DNA of 64,000 bases from Arsenophonus sp046530735 (GTDB taxonomy: Bacteria > Pseudomonadota > Gammaproteobacteria > Enterobacterales > Enterobacteriaceae): NCBI GenBank assembly GCA_046530735.1, contig JBHEQV010000001.1, positions 186,001 to 250,000 of the forward strand, read 5' to 3'. Below are positions 40,061-51,655 of this stretch, piece by piece. Numbering within the stretch: the first letter of the stretch is position 1; the number at the start of each line of letters is the position of its first letter. Under the pieces are notes generated by a model. The model was not told the DNA's origin and searched no databases. It saw only the letters and a list, made by a program, of their open reading frames with translations. The position numbers were made by a program, and so were the translations under genes.

Positions 40061-41213
40061 AAGCTATTAGTAAATAGAGTATGGATGGTCAGGGCTCTTT
40101 CCACTCACTCTGAGATTTTATAAATCTGTCTTCACCCTTAAATTAAATGTTGTTTATCGCCATTGTTAGTAAGTTAATTCCTTTAGTTGGGTATAGCTAT
40201 CCTGAGCAGACAGGACTAGCTTAAATACTATTGAAAAGATTGTTTTTCTTGAACTACAGTCGCTTCATAGATTCATTATCACAAAAGCCGATTCAATCGA
40301 ATTCGTCGTTTTATTGATGCCACAGTGCGATAACGGAAAATCATAGAATGCCAGTTGTTCTTCTTGCTCTTTATCCAACTTAATGATCACTAAATGACGC
40401 TGAAAACCTTTCTAATAAAATATCAAGAGCTTTATTAACAACATCGCATCCTCTCTGCTAGCAATAACTCCTGCAATCACTCTTAACTTTGGGTATTGCA
40501 TTCCAAAAACCAAGAGCACTATATCTCCATAGCAAGCTTGAAGATACGGTTAAGTCCACCGCCTTTACAGGGCTTAAAAGTTAGGTCCAAGTGCGTTTCA
40601 ACTTTTAATAATCATTTTCGACTGCAATTAGTCTCCCACTTACGTCCATGCAGTGATATTGATAAATAAAGTAGCAGACAAAGGCGATCACCTGCCTAAC
40701 AACACAGTGTAGCATTGGCTAACAAATAAACGTAGCGATATCACTTATAATTAAACAAAACAGCATTCCCTATGCCCTTCCCAAGCCATTTCTGTTTCAC
40801 TCTATTGATGTGGGATCTTTCCTCGGCAGGAAACACCCATGTGATTTTCACAAAGAAGCGATCATCGAGCTTTGTAAAAATCACTGGTAGAAACTCTTTA
40901 ACGTTTTTTTTGCACACTTCAGATAAGTCGACGCAAGAAGTTTTAAAAGCGTATTCCATTGCTGTTGTAATCCTACCTTAAGCACTTTAATTTCAACATC
41001 ACCAATACTAGTCTATTATAGTTCGTTGTGACAACTATCCCTTACGAATGAGTTCATGCAAGAGATAAGAGTAATATCTGATTTTTGCGGATAACTATAG
41101 TACAGTAGACTTTTATGGTATATAACCTCTCTGTTGTTAACATTATTCACAAAATCAATTAGCAAGATATGCTAGCATCTCCAAAACTCATATATCAGAA
41201 TTAAACATAACTC
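40061..41213 (-). mobile_element. Dead IS256-family element, copy I, with internal deletions
   Basis: A reverse copy of about 1.15 kb from AAGCTATTAGTAAATAGAGT (right terminal repeat) to CAGAATTAAACATAACTC (left terminal repeat). It lacks about 100 bp near 40497, where the transposase region between GCNQKLR-like and MQW-like segments is joined out, and a second block near 41030, where the N-terminal VRNGYLP region is lost. A near-perfect 15-bp inverted repeat lies at 40841-40884. Its right flank shows no duplication of the sequence at the join with copy H. Confidence 0.88.
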
Positions 41214-41276
41214 CTTTTATTATTCGCTATTAATAATATTAAATAAAAATAACCAGTAAAATAGATTCTACTTTCA

Positions 41277-43115
41277 TTAAAGTAATCGCTCAATTAAACC
41301 ACTGCGACGTTCTGTAGTCGTCATTAATGCTTTAGCAAAAGCATGACGATCAGCATAAATCGTCAGTTGACTTTTTGCTCTAGTAATTGCAGTATAAATA
41401 AGCTCTCTACTAATAACAGGGGTAAAAATCGGTGCTAAAATCAATGCGACATGTTTAAATTCTGACCCTTGAGATTTATGTACCGTCATAACAAAAGCAG
41501 TTTCATGCTGAGGTAAACGACTGGGTTGTATTTTTTTTATTACTCCATTAGGTAACTGAAAATAAGCTTTTAAACCTTGTTGACCATCCTGTAACATAAT
41601 ACCAATATCACCATTAAATAAACCAATTGGACGATTATTTTTAGTAATCATAATTGGGCGACCTTCATAGTTTTTACTCCAACTATAGGCTGGCCGTCGA
41701 ATACTTCCTTGACTATATAAAAGCTGTTCTATTTTATTATTTAACCCTATAACTCCGTATGGTCCTTCCCTTAAAGCAGCTAATAAGCGGTATTGATTGA
41801 AACTATTCAAGATCTCTTCAGGATCTCGACAAATTTTTATCATATCCAAATAGCAACGGTAGTATTCAGCAGTATCAAAAAGCAATTGAGTATATTTTTC
41901 AGGCGAATTAATTAAATTAAAAGTAATATCGGCGTTTTGTTGTGTTAATAATTTCTCAACATTTCTAATGTTACCCTGATTACTTGCAGTAGCAAGTAGG
42001 CCAATTTCTGATTTGGCATCAAAACGATAACTCTTTCGTAATAAGCAAATACTATCTTTTATTTTTGGCCCATCATTCGAGATAAAATCAGATAAGTCAC
42101 AACCTGTGATTTTAGTCAGTTGCGCCGCTCTTTCTCTACTGTATCCTAATTCTGAAAAACGACAAAGATCCCCAAGGACAGCACCCGGCTCAACAGAGCC
42201 TAATTGATCTTTATCACCTAGCAAAATAAGACGCGCATGCTCAGGTAGAGCTTCAATTAATCTTGCCATCATGGGCAGATCAATCATAGATGCTTCATCA
42301 ATTATTAAAACATCTAACAAGAGTAGATTATCTTTGTGATAACGTAATAACTGGCTATTGATTTTAGCACCTAATAACCGATGCACAGTCTGCGCTTGTC
42401 CTGGCATAATCGCATACTCATCGGCAGATAAATTTAGTTTCAATAATGCATTACTTAACGATTCTGTTAATCTAGCCGCCGCTTTTCCTGTCGGTGCAGC
42501 TAGCTGAATGATTATCTTTTTATCACTTAATTGAACTAAAGTAGCTAATAAATATGTTACCGTCGTGGTTTTACCTGTACCCGGTCCACCAGAAATAACA
42601 GCAATCCGACTGGTTACTGAAACTGCAACAGCTATTTTTTGCCAATCTTGTTTTTTCGAGGATGTAAAAAAACGTGTTAAAATAGTCGCTAAACGCTTTT
42701 CATCAACAGTTTCTAATAAATGACGAGAAAAAAAGTCAGCTATTAACCCTTCATCAGCCCACATTCGCTGAAAATAAAGTTTGTTATCTGATAATACTAA
42801 TGGTTTTGCTGCTATTTGCGATGCATCACAAACTGCATTACATTGTTTAAGCTCAATATAAATCCTGCTATTATCCGGTGTTCCCGCTTTTTCCCAAAGC
42901 ATAAAAACTATTTCAGGCTGTCTACCTTCAAATAAATAACCTAGTTGCAGTTTATCAATAAATAAGCAAACATGCCCTGCTTGAGTTTCAGCACTCAATA
43001 TTGCAAATATTAATAATAATAATGGGTTTTTATAATCGGCTAACCGAATAGCAAGCTGTATATCTAAATAACTAAACAAATTAAGCTTAACAGCTCGTTT
43101 TAGTAAAGTTATCAT
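41277..43115 (-). CDS. recD: RecD subunit of exonuclease V (intact frame, partner lost)
   Basis: A 612-residue superfamily 1B helicase (E. coli RecD 608) that in RecBCD drives 5'-3' unwinding and activates Chi recognition. Walker A GGPGTGKTT lies at residues 176-184, the Walker B block LIIDEASMIDLPMM near 270, GDKDQLGSVEPGAVLGDLC near 298, and the late SF1 motifs MTVHKSQGSEFKHVALIL and YTAITRAKSQLTIYADRH near 545-595. The frame is unbroken and the key motifs are conserved. Upstream, however, recB is a clear pseudogene ending next to the recD start, so RecD cannot work in a normal RecBCD enzyme. It may be in early decay, or it may act alone. Confidence 0.95.
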   Translation of the reverse strand: MITLLKRAVKLNLFSYLDIQLAIRLADYKNPLLLLIFAILSAETQAGHVCLFIDKLQLGYLFEGRQPEIVFMLWEKAGTPDNSRIYIELKQCNAVCDASQIAAKPLVLSDNKLYFQRMWADEGLIADFFSRHLLETVDEKRLATILTRFFTSSKKQDWQKIAVAVSVTSRIAVISGGPGTGKTTTVTYLLATLVQLSDKKIIIQLAAPTGKAAARLTESLSNALLKLNLSADEYAIMPGQAQTVHRLLGAKINSQLLRYHKDNLLLLDVLIIDEASMIDLPMMARLIEALPEHARLILLGDKDQLGSVEPGAVLGDLCRFSELGYSRERAAQLTKITGCDLSDFISNDGPKIKDSICLLRKSYRFDAKSEIGLLATASNQGNIRNVEKLLTQQNADITFNLINSPEKYTQLLFDTAEYYRCYLDMIKICRDPEEILNSFNQYRLLAALREGPYGVIGLNNKIEQLLYSQGSIRRPAYSWSKNYEGRPIMITKNNRPIGLFNGDIGIMLQDGQQGLKAYFQLPNGVIKKIQPSRLPQHETAFVMTVHKSQGSEFKHVALILAPIFTPVISRELIYTAITRAKSQLTIYADRHAFAKALMTTTERRSGLIERLL

Positions 43116-43119
43116 TATT

Positions 43120-46100
43120 CCTCATCTTGATTAGTTGCATTAAATAATTCATCTATGTTATTACTAAACCTATTAAGTTTGAATAGTATAGTAAATATTA
43201 CCATAACTAAGATTGTTAGTATCCAACCCCCAATGTAAAAAATATATTTAATACCACTAAAATATTTTTGTAATCATCATTAAGCAAATAATTTTGTAAA
43301 AAATTATTGATAGCTAATATAAATACTGTAAATCATATGCATGATCAATCATAGCATTCTGCATTACCTTCTTTTCTATATACCAGACCTTTTTCCTCTA
43401 ACTAATTTAATTTATAATTAAGCAAATAAATTTATTTTTCCAAAAAAAACTAAATCAATATAATATTTTAAAATACCATTACTGGTTCAAAACTAAGTGA
43501 TTTGGAATGTTTAAGATAAAGCATCATATATTCATTATCTGCATTGCCTAATGCAGATTGCAAGAATTTTTCTATTAAAAAAATTTTATTTAATTGATAT
43601 TCAGATCTAGTATTTGATAAATTAAACTATCTTTAAGTAAATTGATGTCAAAATATTTATTAGCCACATTTTAAGCACTGTTTTCTACCATCAGAAAACC
43701 AAAATTATTTTAATTTTCAGCTATCCAAGACTCTTATGGATGTTGATTAAATACGAGTATTTCTAATGAGAAATATAAAAAAAGTTTATATTGTAGTAGC
43801 ACCTTTAAGAAAAAATATGAACACCTCCTACTTTAGTCTTTCACCTTAAAGCAATTAAGTTGTTAACTTGCACATTAGCATCTATTTTAGGTACCAAAGA
43901 TTATATAATAATCTCAATATTATATCACTAGTACTAAACACTTATCAAATAATGAATTCATATCATAATATGATAATCCTGAATAACTAGGTAACCCTCC
44001 CAGGTATTTTAGATCTACCTATAAAATTTCAAGTCAATAATTTCACGAATTTACTCTACTTAAATGTATAAAAGAAATAAGTTAATATTATTAATAGGTG
44101 TGATAGTAATATTTTACTCACTAATGTACTTGAAAAATTACCTAATAAAGTTATATTATCTGACTACCCATTTTATAATAAGCAATTTAATCCAATTTGA
44201 TATAAATCAGTATCACATACTTTTCGTACTAGACCAACCTTTTAAAGAGGGTTAAGCAATACTATAATGATAAACTAAACGCATTAATGCAACATATAGA
44301 ATAAGCAAAATCTTCAGATAAATGTTCTTCATTATAGATCCTGCTACTCTTTTGTTAAGTTAGATCAAGGCATTTTTAAAATGCCACAACTATGAAAAGT
44401 GGGCAACTTTACTGTAAGAATTAACAGAAAAAAGTAATCAAACAATCAGATACTTTAAAGCTTAAGATTTAAAGATCGCACCAATATGAATCAAGCGACT
44501 ATTATTTTCTAAATGTATTTCTGATTTCCTACTAAAGGATCTGATTGATCGATCTGCTGATCTAAACCAGCAAACTATAGCGTACTCACCTTTAAGTTAT
44601 AATTCAGGTTCTTCCAACAATTCATTCAAATGCATCAGATTCATCAAAGAATTTTCACCATCTATATGATCTATTAGTAGGTTTTCAACAATCAGCTGGT
44701 TAAACTTGATAGCTAGTAATGCATATTACCTACCATATTGTTACTCAAATTAATAAATAACTAGAAAACTCTTCAATATATATTCTTCCACTTATTTTTA
44801 TCTTAATTTAATTACTTAATATCTTATGCACTTGACCAAATTAAATAAGTAGATAATCTACAACTCAGCATACTCAGCTTTTCTGATGAAAATACGGCTT
44901 ATAATAGTTATTACATATTGCGCACTTCATCAGTAGCAAAACACTTTCTTGATTAAAAAAACTAACAAAATATTAAATTTAATTAATGCTTTTCTTATTA
45001 TTATTTCTTCATGACGACTTCTGATTAACACTATAATATCTGCAGTCATTATCGATCATTTGATATCACTTCGATATAACCAGGTTATTCTATTCTCCAC
45101 CTCTTTAAGCCAATTAAAAATCTGAGCAGCACTCTATAAGCTATCGTTTGCTGGATAACTCAAGATTGAAACAATTTCTATTATCTAAATAACAAAAATT
45201 TAAAGCTGATAATTTTTATTATTTTATAAATAAACGCTAAATTCTGATTTAAAGAGGCTAAATTAAGTATTCCAAACAGAATTTTCTCAAATAAAAACAG
45301 TTTTCTTCCAGACTGAATAATTGATTAACAGCCACACAACCATTATTGGTGATTAACGTCAATTAATATGAAGAGTATAACATGATTTAATTAATCTTTA
45401 TCTTAAGATAAGTAAAAATATTCGCTTTATAAAAAATATGAATAGCTTGTTAGCTCCACAATAAATAACAAGACAAATTTTTTATCATTGATAAATAGTT
45501 AAAAACTTTGATATTATTGCGAAGCAGTATCTTGAAACTCATCAATCATAATAACGGAATAATGATTATAGATTTCGTTAGCTAATTGCTCTCCATCTTC
45601 TGTATCTAGTGCCTGATCTAAATGATTTAATAAATCACTAAATCTAATCTCTATATATTACTTTCCTCCTTAATAATTGTTTTGTGAACGTTAATAATCA
45701 GTTTCAAAAATAATAAGATCTTCTAATGCGGATGATTGCTGAAACAAATTATCGCTAGAAGAAAATCTTATGTTCTGGGATACATTACCAGCGATGTTTT
45801 ATCTATCAATTAAAATTGGCAAAATGTACTAATTCTTTAAGTGTTTTATAATTTACTGCTTGGTGACCACACCTAACTAGTAGCAGTGCTAATAAAATCA
45901 GTAAATTACAGCAACTATAACTACATTTATTAAAAATAGAATCAATAATTAAATTAATAAAGCTTACTAAATTTAAAAACCACAAAACTTTTATTTTTAT
46001 CGTATTAATTACGATTTAATGATACTTTATTGATTGAGGTTCGATGGGTTTATTAATAAAAATCGAAATATCGCCTTGTAAATAAGTGTTTTTTTCAGCT

Positions 46101-46720
46101 AAAAGTGCTTCTAGATTACTCAATTTCTCAACTATAATATTCGATATAGAATAATCTAATGGCTAGAAGTTGTATCGCCAAAAATCAGAAAAATTCTGTT
46201 TCTGTAAGGTATGCTTATCTTATTATTAATGTTTAAACAGCATCCCTAACTTCAAAAGCATTCTGCATCAACATACGTTAACAAAAGCCATGAATGATAT
46301 AAATCGTCACCTCGTCCATTTGATGTTAAACAATAAGTAACTATTTGACAGCCATCTTTTATCTGATTTATCTAAAAGATAAGATGATAAGATTTGAAAT
46401 ATTAAATTTCATCAAAACTAATACACCACTCTAATACAAACCATTCTCATCTAATAAATATTACAGTAAATACCTTGATCGTAATTCATCGGCTATCACT
46501 TCAATAAAAGTGAGCAGTAAAATCTCTTTAACACTTAATTGGGGAGAAGATGTATTTTTCTTAAAACCTAATAACAATCGCGAATAAATAAAGCTATCGT
46601 ATAGGTTTTTTCTGTTCCTGATAAAATCTCTATTAACCTCTGCTTATGAAGAAGTTAATAATAAAGATACAGCTTATAAGCTTGTATTTGCCTATTACTC
46701 ACCTACTATATACTAAATTA
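43120..46720 (-). pseudogene. recB: Decayed recB, nuclease-helicase subunit of RecBCD
   Basis: Spread over 3.6 kb of the minus strand are RecB segments in correct order. Near 46670 LLHKQRLIEILSGTEKTYTI aligns with the Walker A start (GERLIEASAGTGKTFTI; the Gly before Lys is now Glu). Near 46530 come QLSVKEILLLTFIEV and ADELRSR. Near 45550-45650 RFSDLLNHLDQALDTEDGEQLA is followed by VIMIDEFQDTASQ, the helicase Walker B. Near 43280-43480 a piece like GILKYYIDLVF is followed by HAYDLQYLY, the C-terminal nuclease region. Stops and frameshifts are dense throughout. The gene occupies its normal place immediately before recD. The open frame at 44064-44255 is antisense noise. Confidence 0.92.
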
Positions 46721-46894
46721 GAAAAATCTTTTATAATTCAGATACAGGCTGATAAGTAATTCATTTTTTCAATTTATTATAATTTTTTTATTAACATCTT
46801 TAGGGAATAATTTCTGAAATAGAAACTAAAAATGTTTGTTTCAAAACAGCATTTTATAAAAAGTTAATAAATTTTCCTATTTACTTTTTTTTAA

Positions 46895-47015
46895 TACTTT
46901 GACAAATTTTCTATTATCAAAAGCAAATTATTGTCTGCGAAATCAGCTAATAAAAGATCTACCTCTTCGTAAAAAGTTTGTAAAAAGGCTTTCATTTGCG
47001 TTAAAAGTGCCTTTT
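46895..47015 (-). pseudogene. Possible fragment of ptrA (pitrilysin)
   Basis: Just upstream of dead recB, where enterobacteria carry ptrA, the minus strand reads LTQMKAFLQTFYEEVDLLLADFADNN before a stop. The pattern of a helical FY-x-VD-x-x-L segment resembles the C-terminal half of pitrilysin, but the match is short and from memory. IS256 copy J cuts it at 47021. I give no symbol because the evidence is mostly position. Confidence 0.3.
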
Positions 47016-47020
47016 TTATA

Positions 47021-48342
47021 CAGTTATTAGCAAATCTGGTGTATGGCAGGTCAGATTACCGTTACACTCTGATACTTCGTGAATCTATTTTTTATCTTTA
47101 AATTTGGCACTGTTCACCATTAAAGTCAAACAGGTAAACCACTTTAGCAGCTTTCAGCTTTTCTTAGCAGATGGGAACAAGTTAAATAGTATTGAAATGG
47201 TTATTTTTCGAACCATACCCGCTTCACACATCGGATTCATAAACTCACTATTGCAAAAAAGCCAATTCAATTGGATTCGTCGTTCTTATTATTCCCACTG
47301 CTGCATTTACGCAACGCCATAGAATGCAAACTGTTCTTCTCGTTCTTTCTCCAGCTTCTTCATGGCTGCATGATACTTCGTTAATAACCTTGTCAACAAA
47401 ATATTAAGGGATTTATTAGCGACATCGTGTCTCTTTGGTAGCCAAGGGCTCTTGGGTCTCACTTTTAACCTTTGGTGTTGAATTTCCTTTAGGGAGTAAA
47501 ACCAAGGGAATCGTCGTCTCTAGTAGAAAGCATGAAGATATGATTAAGTCACGTAATCATAGGTCACTTAAAAAGTTAGGATCAAGTTCGCTGCTGACTC
47601 TCGATAAGCATTTTAGACTGCAGCTAGCTCCTTAACGTTTATTCACAGCAACCTCAATAATAAGCAGCAGGTAAAGGTGATCATCTTGTCTAATAGAATG
47701 ACTATGCCATTAGCCAAGAGATAAACGTATCGCGTATCGCGTAAATTACGCAGGCAATAGTGCCTGCGTTCTTCAATGCCATTACTGTTTCAGTCTTCTG
47801 ACTGGTACACTAGAACAGGATAGGAGAGGATGCGCTTTTTTACTAAGAATAATTCCCCTTATGGCTTCATAAAATTATCGGTGGATACCTGCAAACAGCC
47901 ATGCTAAACTCTTCGATGTTTTTACTTATTTCAGATAAGACGATAGCAATGAGTTCTTTAGGCATATTCTATTGCTTCTGCAATTCCTGACCTTAAGTCA
48001 CTTTAATCTCAATATCGCCAATAACAGTTTATATAGTTCGCTTTGGCAAAAACAGTTATGGAGGACGGTATATGATGTTTGTCGATAAGTTAGTGTTTAG
48101 TAGATTATCGCAGCAGTGGCGCTATTGAGATCAACCTCAATAGCGATATCTATCAGCTACCTTCAAATATTACAAATAAGTTCACACAAGCGATCACAGA
48201 TAATATCTAGTTTCATGGATACCTATAAGGTAGACTTTCATGACATGTAATCTCTCTGTTGTTAAAATCATCCAGTAAATCAATTAGCAAGGATACACAC
48301 TAGCATCCCTAAAACCCAATAAACTAGAGATAAGTATAATTA
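47021..48342 (-). mobile_element. Dead IS256-family element, copy J
   Basis: A nearly full-length reverse copy running from CAGTTATTAGCAAATCTGGT to GAGATAAGTATAATTA. The flanking 9-mers TTTTTTATA and TCCATTATA agree at six positions, and two of the three differences are transitions, so this is a probable decayed target duplication. Some internal sequence is lost near 47500 (the MQRQRY-like block). Open frames at 47104-47322 and 47435-47635 are pieces of it. Confidence 0.9.
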
Positions 48343-48541
48343 TCCATTATATTAATACTCAGCAATATACTAATCATCACAACCCAGAAATTATTCTATA
48401 TGCTAAATGCATTCGCAAGTAATTTATGTTAAATAGTCGATTATTTATTAATATTTTATAAATTTATAATGTTTTATTTAATAAAATTAATAAACTTAAA
48501 TAACATTTAAATATGATTAGATCATATTTAATTCAATAAAC

Positions 48542-48576
48542 AAAATAGTGATACCTAAATTAAGCATCACTATTTT
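48542..48576 (-). terminator. Rho-independent terminator of pitA
   Basis: AAAATAGTGAT and ATCACTATTTT form a perfect 11-bp stem with a 13-base loop, about 25-60 bp after the pitA stop. Read on the minus strand the stem is followed by GTTTATTGAATT, giving a short T-rich tail. The weak G+C content suits the genome. It could also act on the opposite strand. Confidence 0.7.
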
Positions 48577-48602
48577 CTTATATAGTTTCTCTAACATATC
48601 AT

Positions 48603-50093
48603 CTATATAAGTTTTAATGATATCCAGTAAAACAAACCAGAAAGTATAATAGAAATAGGCAATGTAAATAACCAAACTAGTAATATACTTTTAATTGTTT
48701 TAGCTTGTACACCACCACCATCAACAACCATTGTTCCTGCTACAGCAGAAGATAAAACTTGCATTGTTGATACAGGCATACCAGTATAACTTGCAACACC
48801 AATGGAAACTGCAGCAGTAATTTGAGCAGAAACACCTTGTGCATAAGTCATACATTTTTTACCAATTTTTTCACCGATTGTTATGGAAATACGTTTCCAA
48901 CCAATCATAGTCCCTACAGAAAGCGCTAAAGCAACAGCAATAATAATCCATAGTGGTGCATATTCCACTGTATTAAGTAAATCATTACTCAAGTTACGCA
49001 GAAAACGTGCATCCGAAGAGGATGTTTCTGATAGTTTAGCTACATCTAATGCTGTATCGGATAAACACATTAATAATCGACGCATTTGATTACGCTGTTC
49101 AGGTTTTAGTGCAGAATAACTTTGAATATTCGCTAACATCAGTGATGTCTGTTTTAATACAGTAATAGGACGTGAATTATCACAATGAAATTTTTCATCT
49201 AAAATTTTCAATTCTGACTTATGTCGTGACGACATATTAACAATATATTTTACCGCTGACTTATGCTCTTCATAATAATGTTTTAGATGCACCATCGCAT
49301 CATAGGTACGCGTTATATTATAACCATTAGCATTCATATTAAGCACAAATCCGGCAGGTGTTACTCCGATTAACACCAGCATAATAAGACCAATACCCTT
49401 CTGACCATCATTAGCACCATGGGAAAAACTGACGCCAACGGCAGATAAAATTAATGCAGTACGTGTCCAGAAAGGGGGTTTCTTTTTACCATTTTTCTTC
49501 TCTCGCTCAGCTGGTGTTAAATGAATACGACGACGTTTTTTCGTACCACTCCAATAACGGCGTAAAAAGAAAATCAACAATCCAGCTATAACAAAACCAA
49601 TAGCAGGAGAAAGAATAAGAGAAAGAAAAATTTCAATAACTTTTGGAATGTTTAATGCATCCACTATAGAGGAGTCTGTCACTAATGCATTGGTTAAACC
49701 AACACCAATAATAGCGCCTATTAATGTATGTGAGCTAGAAGCTGGTAACCCTAAATACCAAGTACCCAAATTCCAAATAATAGCCGCTAACAGCATAGAA
49801 AAAACCATTGCCAGACCATGAGCAGAACTTACATTAAGCAGAAGATCTGTTGGCAACAAATGCACAATAGCATAAGCAACACTTAAGCCACCTAAAATAA
49901 CGCCAAAAAAGTTAAAACCGCCAGCCATAACAACTGCAAATTGAGCTCGCATCGCTCGAGTATAAATAACCGTTGCTACTGCATTTGCGGTATCATGAAA
50001 ACCATTAATTGCTTCATAAAATAGCACAAATAATAGCACTAGTGTTAATAAGAGACCGGTGTAAAAATCCAATCCAGTAAATAAATGTAGCAT
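48603..50093 (-). CDS. pitA: Low-affinity inorganic phosphate transporter
   Basis: A 496-residue PiT-family inner-membrane protein (E. coli PitA 499) that imports phosphate, as metal-phosphate, with protons. The N-terminal repeat is intact: YEAINGFHDTANAVATVIYT near residues 27-46 and GLPASSSHTLIGAIIG near 115-130. The central KKRRRIHLTPAEREKKNGKKK loop and the second repeat SHGANDGQKGIGLIMLVLIG near 225-244 follow. In the C-terminal signature the usual GMPVSTTHVLSS reads GMPVSTMQVLSS, so a conserved Thr-His pair is replaced. The middle soluble loop (about 260-340) differs from E. coli. The gene is monocistronic, flanked by IS256 remnants, with its own terminator. Confidence 0.96.
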   Translation of the reverse strand: MLHLFTGLDFYTGLLLTLVLLFVLFYEAINGFHDTANAVATVIYTRAMRAQFAVVMAGGFNFFGVILGGLSVAYAIVHLLPTDLLLNVSSAHGLAMVFSMLLAAIIWNLGTWYLGLPASSSHTLIGAIIGVGLTNALVTDSSIVDALNIPKVIEIFLSLILSPAIGFVIAGLLIFFLRRYWSGTKKRRRIHLTPAEREKKNGKKKPPFWTRTALILSAVGVSFSHGANDGQKGIGLIMLVLIGVTPAGFVLNMNANGYNITRTYDAMVHLKHYYEEHKSAVKYIVNMSSRHKSELKILDEKFHCDNSRPITVLKQTSLMLANIQSYSALKPEQRNQMRRLLMCLSDTALDVAKLSETSSSDARFLRNLSNDLLNTVEYAPLWIIIAVALALSVGTMIGWKRISITIGEKIGKKCMTYAQGVSAQITAAVSIGVASYTGMPVSTMQVLSSAVAGTMVVDGGGVQAKTIKSILLVWLFTLPISIILSGLFYWISLKLI

Positions 50094-50524
50094 AAACCTT
50101 GAGCCAATTTGTTGAATATGAATTCAATACATTATCAGTGATAAACGTTAGCTGTGGAAGCAAAATCTACATCTTTTTTGACTTTAATTGACAAAAAATA
50201 AACAAAAAATATTCTTTACTTTCATTAAGTTAATAAAATTAAAATATATGGATTTCTTGTAGTATGCTGGCAAAGATTGTTGCTTTGCTCTTATAGAGAT
50301 TTATAAGCACATCTATATTCAATTGTTGTGGTTTCACATAATGTATTTCAGCCAGATATTTCAATAAATAAAACGACCCTATACTATGGATCAAGCTTAA
50401 GTATCCTTTTAATTAGCTGATATAATTGCTCACATTTTAAATGTAGAATTCATTTCAAATAACTATCTGATTATTAAGGCTTATTGTATGATAATAACTA
50501 ATTTTATGCTCGCTAAAAAAGGGT
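50094..50524. other. Upstream region of pitA, no gene
   Basis: About 430 bp between the pitA start and IS256 copy K1. It should hold the pitA promoter, but I cannot place -10 and -35 boxes with confidence. No coding frame or repeat is visible. Confidence 0.45.
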
Positions 50525-51655
50525 GAATTATGTTAATTTGATATGTATATTTTTGAAGATAGCGATGGCGTATTCTGCTAATTGATTTCGTGGATGATTT
50601 TAACAAAAGAGATGATATATTATGAAAATCTAGCTTATAGGAATTTGTGAAATGAGATATTATTCTAATCCCTTCCATGAACGCATCCATAATAGTAAGT
50701 TCCAGATAGCTGATAACAGCACTCTTGAAGATTAGTGCTAAAGCATACTGCAATAACATCCTAAACGAAACTTTGTCGGCAGATCATACCGTTATCCGTA
50801 ACAGTTATTTATTATAGAGAATCATATAAACTGCTATTGCCGATATTGAGATTAAAGTGCTTAAGGTTGAAAGGGACCACACATTATCGACAGGAAACAT
50901 GGTTTCAAGAGCTTGTTACTATAGCGCCTTATCTGAAGCGTGAAAAATGGCGAAGAGTTGCTACCATATCTATACTTGCAAGGCAATTTACCGATCTACC
51001 GGTGATTTTCACAATGCCATGATGCCACTTTCCTCTCAGTGAAAAACACATGATCTTTCTGTCAGCAGCATTGCAGACTGCAGACACTAATAGCTTGAAA
51101 ACATAGGCAATGGTAGCTGTATGATTTAAGCGATATGCGTTACGTTTATTTTTTGGCCAAAAGCATAACTATTTTATCAGGTGGGCTGATCGCCTTTATT
51201 TACTCCTCATTATCGGCACACTCTGCATGGACATAAGGAGCTCATTTTGCTCGAAGAGAGTTATTGAAAGTTAAAAGCAAATTGGGCTAAACTTTTTAAT
51301 GGCTGGAAAGTGCGTTGCTTAATCGTATTTCCAATCTTCTTATGAAGATGGTGCCCTTGATTTTTGGAATGCAATATCAAAGATATTCCAGTACATGCAG
51401 CATCAACGTTATTAGATACATAAAATAGGTAATGCACTGACTTTACTCCAAAAATGTAGCCATTCGAAAGTTAAAGTTAAGGTACGGAAGAGGTATGGCT
51501 AGCAAAGAGTCGCGATCCAGTTAATAAAGGCTTTAATACTTTGTTGATAATCTTTTCAGTGAAATATTCCTGCAGCGATGAAGAAGCTGGAGAAAGAGCG
51601 AGAAGAATGATTAGCACTCTACAACTTCTATTCAGCGCACTTGGCATCAATAAGA
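50525..51655 (+). mobile_element. Dead IS256-family element, copy K1, lacking its right part
   Basis: A plus-strand copy starting GAATTATGTTAATTTGATAT. It stays collinear with the family up to the CACTTGGCATCAATAAGAAT region (the W-R-x-I-R-T block before NPIES), then changes at about 51656 into a reverse-oriented copy. The last 250 bp and the right terminal repeat are absent. The transposase is broken, with readable parts such as LVTIAPYLKREKWRR near 50900 and SVKYSCSDEEAGERARRM near 51560. Confidence 0.9.

Noticed and set aside
44064..44255. 63-residue hydrophobic open frame on the plus strand
   Set aside because: It is antisense to dead recB, in AT-rich sequence where chance hydrophobic frames are common.
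47104..47635. Two open frames of 72 and 66 residues
   Set aside because: They are parts of dead IS256 copy J, partly antisense to its transposase.
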